64,000 nt of DNA from Mesorhizobium sp. (lineage in GTDB: Bacteria > Pseudomonadota > Alphaproteobacteria > Rhizobiales > Rhizobiaceae): NCBI RefSeq assembly GCF_004962245.1, contig NZ_SUHQ01000003.1, forward strand, positions 248,001 through 312,000, read 5' to 3'. The first letter of the stretch is position 1; the number at the start of each line of letters is the position of its first letter. Positions 34,844-43,280 of the stretch are shown one piece after another. Position numbers and translations under genes: made by a program. Below the pieces are notes generated by a model. That model had not been told where the DNA came from and did not search any database. It saw nothing but the letters and a program-made list of their open reading frames with translations.

Positions 34844-35452
34844 TTAGCGGACGCTGGCGACCGCGTCGGAGCGGCCGTCGTTGATCGTGACCCAAGCGCC
34901 CGAATTCTGGCTCGATTGGCGCTTCAGGTAGGTGTAGTCGGTGTCGGTCCAAGACAGCACCTTGGACTCCAGATTGTCGAGGATGAACTCTCCGAGGCTG
35001 GTGCGCACGGTCAGCACCGCATGGCCATCTCCGTTCCGCTGGCGCGCAACCGTCATCAGCAGGTCGCCGGCAGGAACGCCGATGCTCATCAACGCGCGGC
35101 GCTTCGCCAGCGCATAGTCCTCGCAGTCGCCGAACCCGCTGTCGGGATAGGACCAGACTTCCTCCTTGCCCCACAGTTCCATGTCGGTGCGCGGCGCGAT
35201 CTCGTTGTTGATCGAATTGTTGATGCTCACGATCCTTGCCCACAGCTTGCGGGTCAGCTCGACCGGCGCCTGCTTCGGCGTCCGCTCATTGCATTCCCGC
35301 GGGATCTGCTGACAGAGCTCGTAATGACCGACCGGCTGGGTGGTGCGGCTGCCGGTATGCATGAAGGCAGATCCCGCTGCGTTCGCCACCCCCACGGCGA
35401 AAAACTGCATCGCCATTGCCAAGAGCAACAGCTTGCCCCTCGTCTTCGTCAT
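34844..35452 (-). CDS. Bacterial transglutaminase-like cysteine peptidase (BTLCP)
   Basis: A 202-aa secreted or periplasmic protein. A signal peptide is at residues 1-25 (KLLLLAMAMQFFAVGVANAA). The BTLCP signature is clear: WSYPDSGFGDCEDYALAKRR holds the catalytic Cys, and NGDGHAVLTVRTSLGEFILDN holds the His and Asp. Rhizobial members are predicted cysteine proteases related to LapG, which cleaves adhesins; a target here is unknown. Start ATG 35452. Confidence 0.85.
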   Translation of the reverse strand: MTKTRGKLLLLAMAMQFFAVGVANAAGSAFMHTGSRTTQPVGHYELCQQIPRECNERTPKQAPVELTRKLWARIVSINNSINNEIAPRTDMELWGKEEVWSYPDSGFGDCEDYALAKRRALMSIGVPAGDLLMTVARQRNGDGHAVLTVRTSLGEFILDNLESKVLSWTDTDYTYLKRQSSQNSGAWVTINDGRSDAVASVR

Positions 35453-35781
35453 CGTTCCAGTCTCCCCGTTTGAGGAGACAATGACACGATTGGATTTATT
35501 CGACGCAAAAGCGCGAAGTAGATATTAAGTAAAACGCCTATAGAATAAACATAAAATTTGAATCATTTCAGTATAAAATTGTTGAGGCGCTTTTCGCGAA
35601 GCCGTGTCGGCCGGTGCGGGTTCGCCAGAAAGCCGGCCGAAACGGGCCGGGCAATCGCTTCAAGCTTGCGCTGCCCCTTCCATCTGCGAACAGCTACAAG
35701 GGACGGCGCCGACATCGACAATCGATCGCCTTCACACGAATTGCACGCCATCATTTGTCTGAATCGATTGCCCTGGCAAAT
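35453..35781. other. AT-rich intergenic stretch
   Basis: About 330 bp. The part 35500-35580 is markedly AT-rich (TAAGTAAAACGCC, ATAAACATAAAATTTG) against a GC-rich genome, and lies upstream of the minus-strand cysteine peptidase gene, so promoter elements are probable. No gene seen. Confidence 0.45.
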
Positions 35782-35830
35782 GGCCCGGTTCGATTAAGGC
35801 CCGGTTCGACTAAGGCCCCGGTTCGACTAA
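35782..35830. repeat. Three tandem 16-17 bp repeats
   Basis: Units GGCCCGGTTCGATTAA (35782-35797), GGCCCGGTTCGACTAA (35798-35813) and GGCCCCGGTTCGACTAA (35814-35830) stand head to tail directly downstream of the PilZ gene. The array probably varies in copy number between strains. Confidence 0.85.
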
Positions 35831-35846
35831 GGCAATGTGTTGTTTG

Positions 35847-36464
35847 TCAGACGCCGGGTGCGTTGAATTCGGAATCGAGCGTCTCTGGCCGCTGGATGAC
35901 GGCGAACTCGATGGCGACGCCTTCCTCGAAATGGCGCACCACCTGGCCGCGCATTGTGCCCAGCATGACCTGGACGCCGACTGCCGGCTTGACGTCGATT
36001 TCGACCGCGGCGCCCGAAAGCGACAGGTCGATGATGCGGCACTGGTACTGGCGACCGTCGGCGAGCTGAAGCACGCTGCTTGGATTGCGCGGCGCCACGC
36101 GTTCGTGACGGCGGTCTTCCGGCAGATCGAGCTCGTGCTTGTTGGCAAGCCAGGTCAATTGCGCGGCAAGCTTGTCCTTCTTGCGTTCCGACGCGATGAC
36201 CGTCATCGCGAAACCATCTTGCAGGATGCGGGTGACAACGCCTTCGACGCGGCCGATGTGATCTATATAGGCGATGATTTTCTCGCCTGGCATGCCGATG
36301 CGCTCGGTGCGAAGTGCCACATTGCCCGGCGACATGTCGACCACCTGGCACGGATGTTCGGTGCGATCCTCCAACATGAAGCGTCCATAGATCTTCACGC
36401 GGACGCGCTGAAAGTTGCGCCTTTCAGCTCGAGACGGCGCGGTGTCGACCGCCGCTGACCTCAT
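35847..36464 (-). CDS. Tandem PilZ domain protein
   Basis: A 205-aa cytoplasmic protein with two PilZ-like units. The first starts at about residue 14 (RAERRNFQRVRVKIYGRF, then VVDMSPGNVALR), the second at about 117 (DRRHERVAPRNPSS, then IIDLSLSGAAVEI). The RxxxR and D/N-x-S-x-x-G motifs for cyclic di-GMP binding are present: RNFQR/DMSPGN in the first, RHERV/DLSLSG in the second. The first lacks the exact RxxxR spacing, the second matches less strictly, so binding is likely but unproven. It should link c-di-GMP to motility or exopolysaccharide. Confidence 0.8.
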   Translation of the reverse strand: MRSAAVDTAPSRAERRNFQRVRVKIYGRFMLEDRTEHPCQVVDMSPGNVALRTERIGMPGEKIIAYIDHIGRVEGVVTRILQDGFAMTVIASERKKDKLAAQLTWLANKHELDLPEDRRHERVAPRNPSSVLQLADGRQYQCRIIDLSLSGAAVEIDVKPAVGVQVMLGTMRGQVVRHFEEGVAIEFAVIQRPETLDSEFNAPGV

Positions 36465-36581
36465 GACTGCCTACACCCCGTTTGGCATCCCGCGCGTTGA
36501 TGCGAGGAACTTCGTCAGAAAATTACAGCAAAGCAGGTTAACAAAGGGGAAAGCCCGCCACCGTTACTTTAGGATTTGGGA

Positions 36582-37220
36582 TTATTCCCCGCGCCCACCG
36601 TCGAATACGACCAGATGGCGGATGCGGCGCGCGTGGCCAAGCGCCGAAATCGTTTCAGGCGGATCGAGTTCCGACGGGACAAGCGAGGGAACGTCGATGG
36701 CCGGACGGTTCTTGGGGAATATCGGCTCCTTCTCCGGATCGACGGCGCGGATCGAATCGATCAAGGCGTCGACGATCGGATCCGCGCCCAGCCAGAAGGG
36801 TTTTTCCGCGGCGCTTATCACGCCGAGGCAGCGCGGATTTTCGACTCCGCCGTCGAGCGGCAGGGCGAGCAGTTCGAACTTGCTGGTGCGACCGTTGCGG
36901 CTGAAACCTTCATAGGTGATGAGCACCACGGATTTCTGGTCCAGGACGCCGTGGATCAGCCTTGAGACAAGCCGCTGGTCCTTCTCTCGCCACAGCGACG
37001 GGAAGGAAAACCCCTTGAGCTCGCGGCCATAGGCCGCGCAAAGCCTGGTGCCGGCGAGCCGGAATACCGCTTCGCCGCGCGTATCCTTTTCCAGGATAAA
37101 CGTGTCGGCCAGCAGCGACTTGATGTCGGCCGGTTCGACTTCCGAACGCTTCGGGGCAGGGCGCCCGTCACGCAGCCGGTTCCAATAATGGAACAGCGTG
37201 ATCGATCCGTTCTGGTTCAT
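36582..37220 (-). CDS. PAS domain-containing protein
   Basis: A 212-aa protein of the rhizobial PAS_5 (DUF1457) type. The PAS-like region is about residues 15-145 (SLLADTFILEKDTRGEAVFR; LAGTRLCAAYGRELKG; ISAAEKPFWLG). No histidine kinase, GGDEF or DNA-binding domain follows, so it is probably a stand-alone sensor or adaptor. ATG 37220 was chosen with GGAGCAG upstream. It neighbours the PilZ gene on the same strand, 117 bp apart; both may take part in c-di-GMP or stress signalling. Confidence 0.75.
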   Translation of the reverse strand: MNQNGSITLFHYWNRLRDGRPAPKRSEVEPADIKSLLADTFILEKDTRGEAVFRLAGTRLCAAYGRELKGFSFPSLWREKDQRLVSRLIHGVLDQKSVVLITYEGFSRNGRTSKFELLALPLDGGVENPRCLGVISAAEKPFWLGADPIVDALIDSIRAVDPEKEPIFPKNRPAIDVPSLVPSELDPPETISALGHARRIRHLVVFDGGRGE

Positions 37221-37623
37221 GCTATGCTGCTCCGCGCAATCTGTCGTCTGATGTCCCATCGGTGAACAGAAGGGCGCCCTCCGAGGACCTACATGCGTTG
37301 CGGAGCAGGATGCGTGCCAGCATCGTTAACACTTGTTCACGGGTGGGGGTCGTTAAGGTTAACAAGTGGTTTACGTTGCGCCGCGCCCAAGCCCGTGGCA
37401 CGCCAAAACCACTCCAGAAGTGGTCGTTTCGCAGCGATCGGCAGCAGTTCAGTCAAGAGTTTGGGGAGCAGGGTGCTCGACCAGCCGTTCAAGGGAAACC
37501 TTGGACGGCTTCTTTTTGATTCGCGCCCAATTTTGATTCGGGTGGGCGATTCGCTGTTTGTGATTCGTTTGACCATGGCCTACATGCTCGCGAAGTCGAA
37601 TCCAGCGGCCGAGCGCAAGGCAT
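37221..37623. other. Divergent promoter region between PAS and rhomboid genes
   Basis: About 400 bp without a convincing gene. It contains GTTAAC at 37325-37330 and 37358-37363, and an inverted pair CACTTGTT (37330-37337) / AACAAGTG (37361-37368), a possible regulatory site. Confidence 0.4.
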
Positions 37624-38382
37624 ATGAGCGAACCAGCAAGCCCATCGGAAATCGAGCAGGGCGAGGGCGGTCCTTTCGGCCGAGAGCCGCAACGGCGCCG
37701 CGAGCCGGTGTTCAACCTGCCACCCGTCGTGCTGGCGGTGATCGGCATCTGCGTCGTCGTTCACCTGATCCGGTTCTACTGGCTCACCGACGACCAGGAT
37801 TTCTCCCTGCTGATCCGGACCGCCTTCATTCCGATCCGCTATTCCGGTCGCTTCGATCTCGATTTCTATGCGTTTTCGAGCCCCTTCACCTATGCCTTCC
37901 TGCATGGCGGCTTTGCCCATCTCGCCATCAACATGGTGTGGCTGGCGGCTTTCGGCTCACCGCTGGCGAACCGCTTCGGCGCGCTTCGTTTCGGCTTGTT
38001 TTTCGCCGCGACGGGGCTGGCGGCGGTGGTGCTGTTCTGGGCCTTGCATCCGCTCGGCCAGGCGCCGCTGGTCGGCGCGTCGGGTGCGATTTCCGGCATG
38101 ATGGGGGCCGCCGCGCGCTTTGGCTTCCGCATCGACCGCTCGTCCGGCAAAGCCGCCTTCGCCGGCGCGCCGCTGCCGATGGCGGCGGTGTTCCGCTCGC
38201 GCGGCGTTGTGACCTTTCTCGCCATCTGGATGGTGATCAATCTCGTCACCGGCCTCATGGCCTTCGCGCCCGGCATGGACAGCCAGATCGCCTGGGAGGC
38301 CCATATTGGCGGTTTTGTCGCCGGCTTCTTCGGCCTGCGCGCTTTCGATCGGCGGCAGCAGGCGGATGAGTTCATGGCCTGA
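37624..38382 (+). CDS. Rhomboid family intramembrane serine protease
   Basis: A 252-aa inner-membrane protease. The catalytic Ser motif GASGAISGMMG is near residue 157 and the catalytic His is in EAHIGGFVAGFFG near 228; the oxyanion-type HLAINMVWLAAFG motif (His and Asn) is near 100. Six to seven TM segments fit. It cleaves transmembrane helices within the bilayer. Substrate unknown. Two palindromic repeat copies and the CBS gene follow. Confidence 0.9.
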   Translation: MSEPASPSEIEQGEGGPFGREPQRRREPVFNLPPVVLAVIGICVVVHLIRFYWLTDDQDFSLLIRTAFIPIRYSGRFDLDFYAFSSPFTYAFLHGGFAHLAINMVWLAAFGSPLANRFGALRFGLFFAATGLAAVVLFWALHPLGQAPLVGASGAISGMMGAAARFGFRIDRSSGKAAFAGAPLPMAAVFRSRGVVTFLAIWMVINLVTGLMAFAPGMDSQIAWEAHIGGFVAGFFGLRAFDRRQQADEFMA

Positions 38383-38388
38383 AGCAGG

Positions 38389-38470
38389 TCGCCCAAAAGC
38401 ATGCCCTCGGTCTTGAACCGAGGGTGTGCGGCGGTTTTGCGACAACGACATGCGATGCTCATTGAGGCGC
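38389..38470. repeat. Palindromic intergenic repeat copy, left of CBS gene
   Basis: Contains CCCTCGGT (38404-38411) / ACCGAGGG (38417-38424) as an 8-bp hairpin. The surrounding segment, CCAAAAGCATG then TCTTGA, then GACATGC, matches the reverse complement of 39040-39139, so inverted copies of one element flank the CBS gene. Likely a dispersed Mesorhizobium-type repeat. Confidence 0.75.
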
Positions 38471-38560
38471 CGCACTTGAAATGCGATCGATCGCGGCGCA
38501 CGATGTCTGGCACTAAGCCGGTCAGGGCAGGAACCGGCAAGTAAGACTGAGGAGGACGCC

Positions 38561-38992
38561 ATGACTGTTAAGGCAATTCTCGAGCAAAAAGGCCATGATG
38601 TGTTGACGCTCGGGCCGAACGAAAAGCTGAGCGAGGCCATTCGCATCCTGACCGAACACAGGATCGGTGCGCTGGTCATCACCAATGGTGACCACAAGAT
38701 CGTCGGCATTCTTTCAGAGCGCGATGTCGTGCGGGTCCTCGCCAGGGAAGGAGCCGCCGCACTGGATATAGCGGTGCGTTCGGCAATGACGCCCAAAGTG
38801 AAGATCTGCAATGAGAACCACACTGTCAACGAGGTCATGGAGATCATGACCAGTGGCCGTTTCCGCCATCTGCCGGTGGAAAAAGACGGCCTGCTCGATG
38901 GCATCGTGTCCATAGGCGATGTGGTCAAGCGGCGCATCGAGGATGTCGAGCGCGAGGCCGCGGAGATCAGGGCCTATATCGCGACGGCCTGA
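38561..38992 (+). CDS. Tandem CBS domain protein
   Basis: A 143-aa protein made of two CBS domains: residues about 6-68 (LGPNEKLSEAIRILTEHRIG, GILSERDVVR) and 77-132 (ICNENHTVNEVMEIMTSGRF, GIVSIGDVVKRRIE). CBS pairs bind adenosine nucleotides and act as energy or redox sensors. The size and sequence resemble the stand-alone CBS proteins widespread in rhizobia (YP_ type 'inosine-5-monophosphate dehydrogenase-related'). ATG 38561 follows GGAGG. Confidence 0.9.
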   Translation: MTVKAILEQKGHDVLTLGPNEKLSEAIRILTEHRIGALVITNGDHKIVGILSERDVVRVLAREGAAALDIAVRSAMTPKVKICNENHTVNEVMEIMTSGRFRHLPVEKDGLLDGIVSIGDVVKRRIEDVEREAAEIRAYIATA

Positions 38993-39021
38993 CGGCCTGT
39001 TTCTTCAACCGGCCGGCCGGT

Positions 39022-39139
39022 CTAAAGCGCGTCGCTTCTGAACGGATTCATGCGACGCGCTTTGAGTTCTTTTCATGCATGTCATTACCCCAACCCGCTG
39101 CACTCCTCGGCTCAAGACCGAGGCCATGCTTTTGGCCGA
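39022..39139. repeat. Composite palindromic repeat, right of CBS gene
   Basis: AAAGCGCGTCGC (39024-39035) pairs with GCGACGCGCTTT (39052-39063), the same arms as at 7-48. Further on, CCTCGG (39105-39110) / CCGAGG (39118-39123) forms a second hairpin that matches, in reverse complement, the repeat at 38389-38470. It may also terminate transcription of the CBS gene. Confidence 0.8.
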
Positions 39140-39145
39140 CATACT

Positions 39146-39415
39146 TTAGCGTAGGCCGGCCGCATGTTGCAGCCGTGCGATCAGGTCACGGTTGCGGCAA
39201 TAGTCCGGCGGATCGTTCGGTTGCTCGTTTTCGTCGAGCCAAACCGCGCATTCGTCCTGATGGCCGCACGAACGGCAGCGGTCGACGGCGCGGCTGGTGA
39301 CGGCTTCGTGGTCGGGTATGGTTTTCAATTGCCGGTCGACGCCCAGCTTCTGCATCATGCGACCCATCAATGCGGTTCTGGCGTCGACTGAAATCAAGTA
39401 GTCGAGAAAACTCAT
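39146..39415 (-). CDS. DUF6455-like cysteine-containing protein
   Basis: An 89-aa protein with a cysteine motif: RCRSCGHQDECAVWLDENEQ and YCRNRDLI, giving four cysteines spaced as in the DUF6455 family, probably a metal or redox site. The start MSFLDYLISVDARTALMGRM at 39415 is preferred; a GTG at 39424 is an alternative, both near AGGAG. Function unknown; the family is common in Rhizobiales. Confidence 0.7.
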   Translation of the reverse strand: MSFLDYLISVDARTALMGRMMQKLGVDRQLKTIPDHEAVTSRAVDRCRSCGHQDECAVWLDENEQPNDPPDYCRNRDLIARLQHAAGLR

Positions 39416-39470
39416 GTCGGTCACTCCTGCCTCCCCCGCAATCATTGCCATGTCAGGGGTCGGTGACATT

Positions 39471-39561
39471 GATCTGGGTCAACAGGGGGATCTGGGTCAA
39501 CAGGGGGGATCTGGGTCAACAAGAGGGAACTGGGTCAACAGGGAGATCTCGGCCAACAGGG
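39471..39561. repeat. Degenerate tandem repeat (five 17-20 bp units)
   Basis: Five head-to-tail units resembling GATCTGGGTCAACAGGGG, starting at 39471, 39489, 39509, 39528 and 39545, with growing divergence to the right. It lies about 95 bp upstream of gatB. No spacers are present, so it is a minisatellite rather than CRISPR. It may vary in copy number. Confidence 0.85.
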
Positions 39562-39656
39562 CCTCCCTTGCCAGTTCCGGCCGATTGATCTAGCGAACGG
39601 TTGATTTTATCGGCCGACAACGCCAGACAATTTGAACAACAACTATCTGGATCGCC

Positions 39657-41156
39657 ATGACCCTAATCGACACCCGCACGCCCGACGCCAAACGCCTGAT
39701 ATCAGGCGCCACCGGCGACTGGGAAATCATCATCGGCCTCGAAGTCCACGCGCAGGTGACCTCGGAAGCAAAGCTGTTCTCCGGCGCGTCGACGGCTTTC
39801 GGTGCCGCACCCAACGCCAATGTCAGCCTGGTCGATGCGGCGATGCCGGGCATGCTGCCGGTCATCAACGAGGAATGCGTCAAGCAGGCGATCCGCACCG
39901 GTCTCGGGCTGAAGGCCGAGATCAACCACAAGTCGGTCTTCGACCGGAAGAACTACTTTTATCCCGATCTGCCGCAGGGCTATCAGATCTCGCAGTTCAA
40001 GCAGCCGATCGTCGGCGAGGGCAAGGTGATCGTCTCGGTCGGCCCTGACCGGCAGGGCGAATTCGAGGACATCGAGGTCGGCATCGAGCGCCTGCATCTG
40101 GAGCAGGATGCCGGCAAGTCGATGCACGACCAGCATCCGACCATGTCCTATGTCGATCTCAACCGCTCCGGCGTGGCGCTGATGGAGATTGTCTCCAAGC
40201 CCGACATGCGCTCCGCCGACGAAGCCAAGGCCTATGTCACCAAGCTGCGTACCATCGTGCGCTATCTCGGCACTTGCGACGGCAATATGGACGAAGGGTC
40301 GCTGCGCGCCGACGTCAACGTCTCGGTGCGCCGGCCCGGCGGCGAATTCGGCACGCGCTGCGAGATCAAGAACGTCAACTCGATCCGCTTCATCGGCCAG
40401 GCCATCGACTACGAGGCGCGCCGGCAGATCGCCATTCTGGAGGACGGCGGCAAGATCGACCAGGAAACGCGGCTGTTCGACCCCAACAAGGGCGAGACGC
40501 GCTCCATGCGCTCCAAGGAAGAGGCGCACGACTACCGCTATTTCCCGGATCCGGACCTTCTGCCGCTGGAATTCGACCAGGCCTATGTCGACGCGCTGGC
40601 GAAGGATCTGCCTGAACTGCCGGACGACAAGAAGGCGCGGCTGATCTCCTCGCTCGGCCTGTCGACCTACGACGCCTCGATCCTGGTGTCGGAAAAGGCG
40701 ATCGCCGACTATTTCGAGAAAGTGGCCGCTGGTCGCGACGGCAAGCTCGCCGCCAACTGGGTCATCAACGATCTGCTGGGCGCTCTGAACAAAGCCGGCA
40801 AAGATATTGAAAATGCTCCCGTTTCGCCCGATCAGCTTGGCGCTGTGATCGACCTGATCAAGGAAGGCACCATCTCCGGCAAGATCGCCAAGGATCTGTT
40901 CGAGATCGTCTGGAACGAGGGTGGCGATCCGCGCCAGCTGGTCGAAAGCCGCGGTATGAAGCAGGTCACCGACACCGGCGCCATCGAAAAGGCGGTCGAC
41001 GAGGTGATATCAGCCAACCCGGACAAAGTCGAGCAGGCGCGCGCCAAGCCGACCATGGCCGGCTGGTTCGTCGGTCAGGTGATGAAGGCGACGGGCGGCA
41101 AGGCCAACCCGCAAGCGGTCAACGACCTCGTCAAGGCCAAGCTCGGGATCGAATAG
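39657..41156 (+). CDS. gatB: Asp-tRNA(Asn)/Glu-tRNA(Gln) amidotransferase subunit B
   Basis: A 499-aa subunit of GatCAB, which converts misacylated Glu-tRNA(Gln) or Asp-tRNA(Asn) to the correct amidated form. Diagnostic blocks are present: [50 protein letters not shown] and [14 protein letters not shown]. The C-terminal YqeY-like domain ends with [16 protein letters not shown]. The start ATG 39657 lies after the minisatellite. The companion gatA/gatC genes are not in the window. A GNAT gene follows with a 1-bp gap. Confidence 0.97.
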   Translation: MTLIDTRTPDAKRLISGATGDWEIIIGLEVHAQVTSEAKLFSGASTAFGAAPNANVSLVDAAMPGMLPVINEECVKQAIRTGLGLKAEINHKSVFDRKNYFYPDLPQGYQISQFKQPIVGEGKVIVSVGPDRQGEFEDIEVGIERLHLEQDAGKSMHDQHPTMSYVDLNRSGVALMEIVSKPDMRSADEAKAYVTKLRTIVRYLGTCDGNMDEGSLRADVNVSVRRPGGEFGTRCEIKNVNSIRFIGQAIDYEARRQIAILEDGGKIDQETRLFDPNKGETRSMRSKEEAHDYRYFPDPDLLPLEFDQAYVDALAKDLPELPDDKKARLISSLGLSTYDASILVSEKAIADYFEKVAAGRDGKLAANWVINDLLGALNKAGKDIENAPVSPDQLGAVIDLIKEGTISGKIAKDLFEIVWNEGGDPRQLVESRGMKQVTDTGAIEKAVDEVISANPDKVEQARAKPTMAGWFVGQVMKATGGKANPQAVNDLVKAKLGIE

Positions 41157-41157
41157 G

Positions 41158-41649
41158 ATGATGTTCGTCCGCACCGCCGGCGAGCGCGATCTTGCCGCGG
41201 TCCGCGCGCTGCTGGTTGAAACCTGGCACGCCACCTACGACAGCATCTATGGTGCCGCCAAAGTCACCGAGATATCAGATGAATGGCATTCGATCGCCTC
41301 GCTCAAGGCGCGGCTGGCACGGCCGAATTCCGAATTCCTGGTGGCGGACGACGGCAAGCGCATCGGCGGCATGGCTTTCGCCGCAGCCACCACGGATGCC
41401 AAGATCGTCATGCTGAACCAGCTTTACGTGCATCCGACCTGCCAGAGGCAAGGGATCGGCCAGGCATTGCTGGAAGAGGTCGAGGCCAGCTTTCCGGAGG
41501 CGCGGACACTGCGTGTCGAAGTGGAAGAGGCAAACGCTCCGGCCGTCGCCTTCTACCGCGCGAAAGGGTTTTTACCCGCCGGCAACACCGCCGACTGTGG
41601 CGGCGGCTCAGGGCTGCCGGCACTGATTTTCGAGAAGGCGATCGGATAG
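41158..41649 (+). CDS. GNAT family N-acetyltransferase
   Basis: A 163-aa acetyltransferase. The acetyl-CoA-binding motif A is QLYVHPTCQRQGIGQALLEEV (about residues 85-104), followed by the usual VEEANAPAVAFYRAKGF. It transfers an acetyl group from acetyl-CoA to an unknown amine. It lies directly after gatB (stop and ATG one base apart), so both are probably co-transcribed, which is a common arrangement without functional link. Confidence 0.88.
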   Translation: MMFVRTAGERDLAAVRALLVETWHATYDSIYGAAKVTEISDEWHSIASLKARLARPNSEFLVADDGKRIGGMAFAAATTDAKIVMLNQLYVHPTCQRQGIGQALLEEVEASFPEARTLRVEVEEANAPAVAFYRAKGFLPAGNTADCGGGSGLPALIFEKAIG

Positions 41650-41723
41650 GTCTGGCTGCCCGGGCACGTCCCGGTCAGTTGCGTTGCACGGGCTGCGCCG
41701 GTCGGTTGCGGGGTGCCACGTCG

Positions 41724-43166
41724 TCAGTGTTGGCCCTTGAGGACGACAAGATAGCCTCGCTCCACGCGAAGGCTGAAAGCAGTTTGCTCCGACGCGGCAG
41801 GGGCCTTGGATTTGCCAATGACATAGCCGCCAGGATGGGAGCGAAGCCATTCCTCGGGATGGTCGGTGGTTTCAAACGGCTTTTGCAATTGGGCAAGGAA
41901 GCCGACCTCGTCCTGGTAGTCGAAGGCGACAGCCCAGTCCGCATCCTTTCGCTCGTCGATGAAGCTGGCCAGCGGCTTGAGATCGTCGCGTTTGAAGACG
42001 GTCGCTGATGCTATGGCATGGCCGATGCCGAAAATGGCAAGCAGCACGAAGGCCGGGTTTCTAAGCCTCGCGAGCGGAATCTCCGCCATGAAATACGCGA
42101 ACAGGATGGCCACAAATGGCAACGTCGGCACCATATAGTGAGGCTGCTTGCCGGATATCGCGCTGAAAATGAGCAAAATCGCAACGAACGAGAGCGACAG
42201 CAGGCGCAACGCGCGCAGGTCCGGCGATCTCGTATCGACCAGGCCACGTATCCGGGCGCCCAGTTTCAGCCGCCACACTTCGGGTATGAAGATCCACGGT
42301 ATGAGCATGATCGGCATTAGCACGGCATAGAAATAAAACGGCCGGCTATGGGAGTTGTGCAGATTGCCGGTGACACGCCCTGCCGACTGGTTCCAGACAA
42401 GGTCGTAGACGAAGTTGCCTCTCGTCAGGATGGTCGCCGGCACCAGCCAGATCGCCACCGGAATCAATGCGGCGAGAATTGCCAGGCTGGCCCCGGCGAA
42501 GAATTTCGGCGTTGTCAGCCCGGCCTGCCGATCGCGCCAGAACGGATAGAGCAGGATGGGGGCGCCGACATGGATAGGCACCACCGGACCTTTCGTCAAA
42601 ACACCCAGTCCGATGAACAATCCCGCCAGCACGGCGTGCCAACGGTTGCCGCTCCTGGCAAAGGCAAGCAAGGACAAAAGCGCGGCCAGCACGAAAACCG
42701 TCAGCAGCATGTCGAATAGGATCAGGGTCGAATAAATGACGAAGACGGTGCTTCCGGCGACGAGCCAGGGGACACGGCTTACGATGTCGTCGCGCTCGGG
42801 AAACAGGGTTTTTGCTAGTTGCGTCGTCAGCCAGATGACAAGCGACGAGGCGACGAAGACGACGAGCATCGCGGCAATCCGGCTTGCGCCGAAAATGCCC
42901 CACACCAGGTCGATAAGCCAGAACAGCAGCGGCGGCTTTTGCAGATAGGGCGCGAAATTCATCGTCGGAACGAAGATCTGGCCGCTCAGATACATCTCCC
43001 AGGTGACGCTGAGATATCGCGTTTCATCGACAGGCAGGAGCGGCCGGAAGACGACCGCGATGCAGATCAATGCAAGCAGCAACAGATGGGGGAGCAACCG
43101 CTCGACATGTGTCGGTATCAAGACTGAGGATCCGCGCCAGAAACCCTTCTCTTTCCAGCCGTGCAT
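41724..43166 (-). CDS. GT39-family glycosyltransferase (ArnT/PMT-like)
   Basis: A 480-aa multi-pass membrane glycosyltransferase. The first hydrophobic segment is LLPHLLLLALICIAVVF, followed by the catalytic-type acidic motif PVDETRYLSVTWEMY, as in ArnT and related dolichyl/undecaprenyl-phosphate sugar transferases. About ten further TM segments are visible. It would transfer a sugar from a lipid-phosphate donor to a lipid A or glycan acceptor in the periplasm. ATG 43166 is preferred; ATG 43202 is possible. Confidence 0.8.
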   Translation of the reverse strand: MHGWKEKGFWRGSSVLIPTHVERLLPHLLLLALICIAVVFRPLLPVDETRYLSVTWEMYLSGQIFVPTMNFAPYLQKPPLLFWLIDLVWGIFGASRIAAMLVVFVASSLVIWLTTQLAKTLFPERDDIVSRVPWLVAGSTVFVIYSTLILFDMLLTVFVLAALLSLLAFARSGNRWHAVLAGLFIGLGVLTKGPVVPIHVGAPILLYPFWRDRQAGLTTPKFFAGASLAILAALIPVAIWLVPATILTRGNFVYDLVWNQSAGRVTGNLHNSHSRPFYFYAVLMPIMLIPWIFIPEVWRLKLGARIRGLVDTRSPDLRALRLLSLSFVAILLIFSAISGKQPHYMVPTLPFVAILFAYFMAEIPLARLRNPAFVLLAIFGIGHAIASATVFKRDDLKPLASFIDERKDADWAVAFDYQDEVGFLAQLQKPFETTDHPEEWLRSHPGGYVIGKSKAPAASEQTAFSLRVERGYLVVLKGQH

Positions 43167-43280
43167 GATGCTGCGCCCCTGGAGCGCGCAGGATCGCACC
43201 ATGATTTTGGCCGAATTGTAACGGAACCGGCCCGGTGTTCCGAATTTTTGTCGGGGATTGAGCAGGTGAGGCCCCCCAAA

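Noticed and set aside
35782..35830. GGTTCGA motifs suggesting a tRNA T-loop
   Set aside because: The motif is part of a 16-bp tandem repeat; no acceptor, D or anticodon stems can be folded.
39471..39561. CRISPR-like direct repeats
   Set aside because: Units adjoin without spacers and no cas genes are near.
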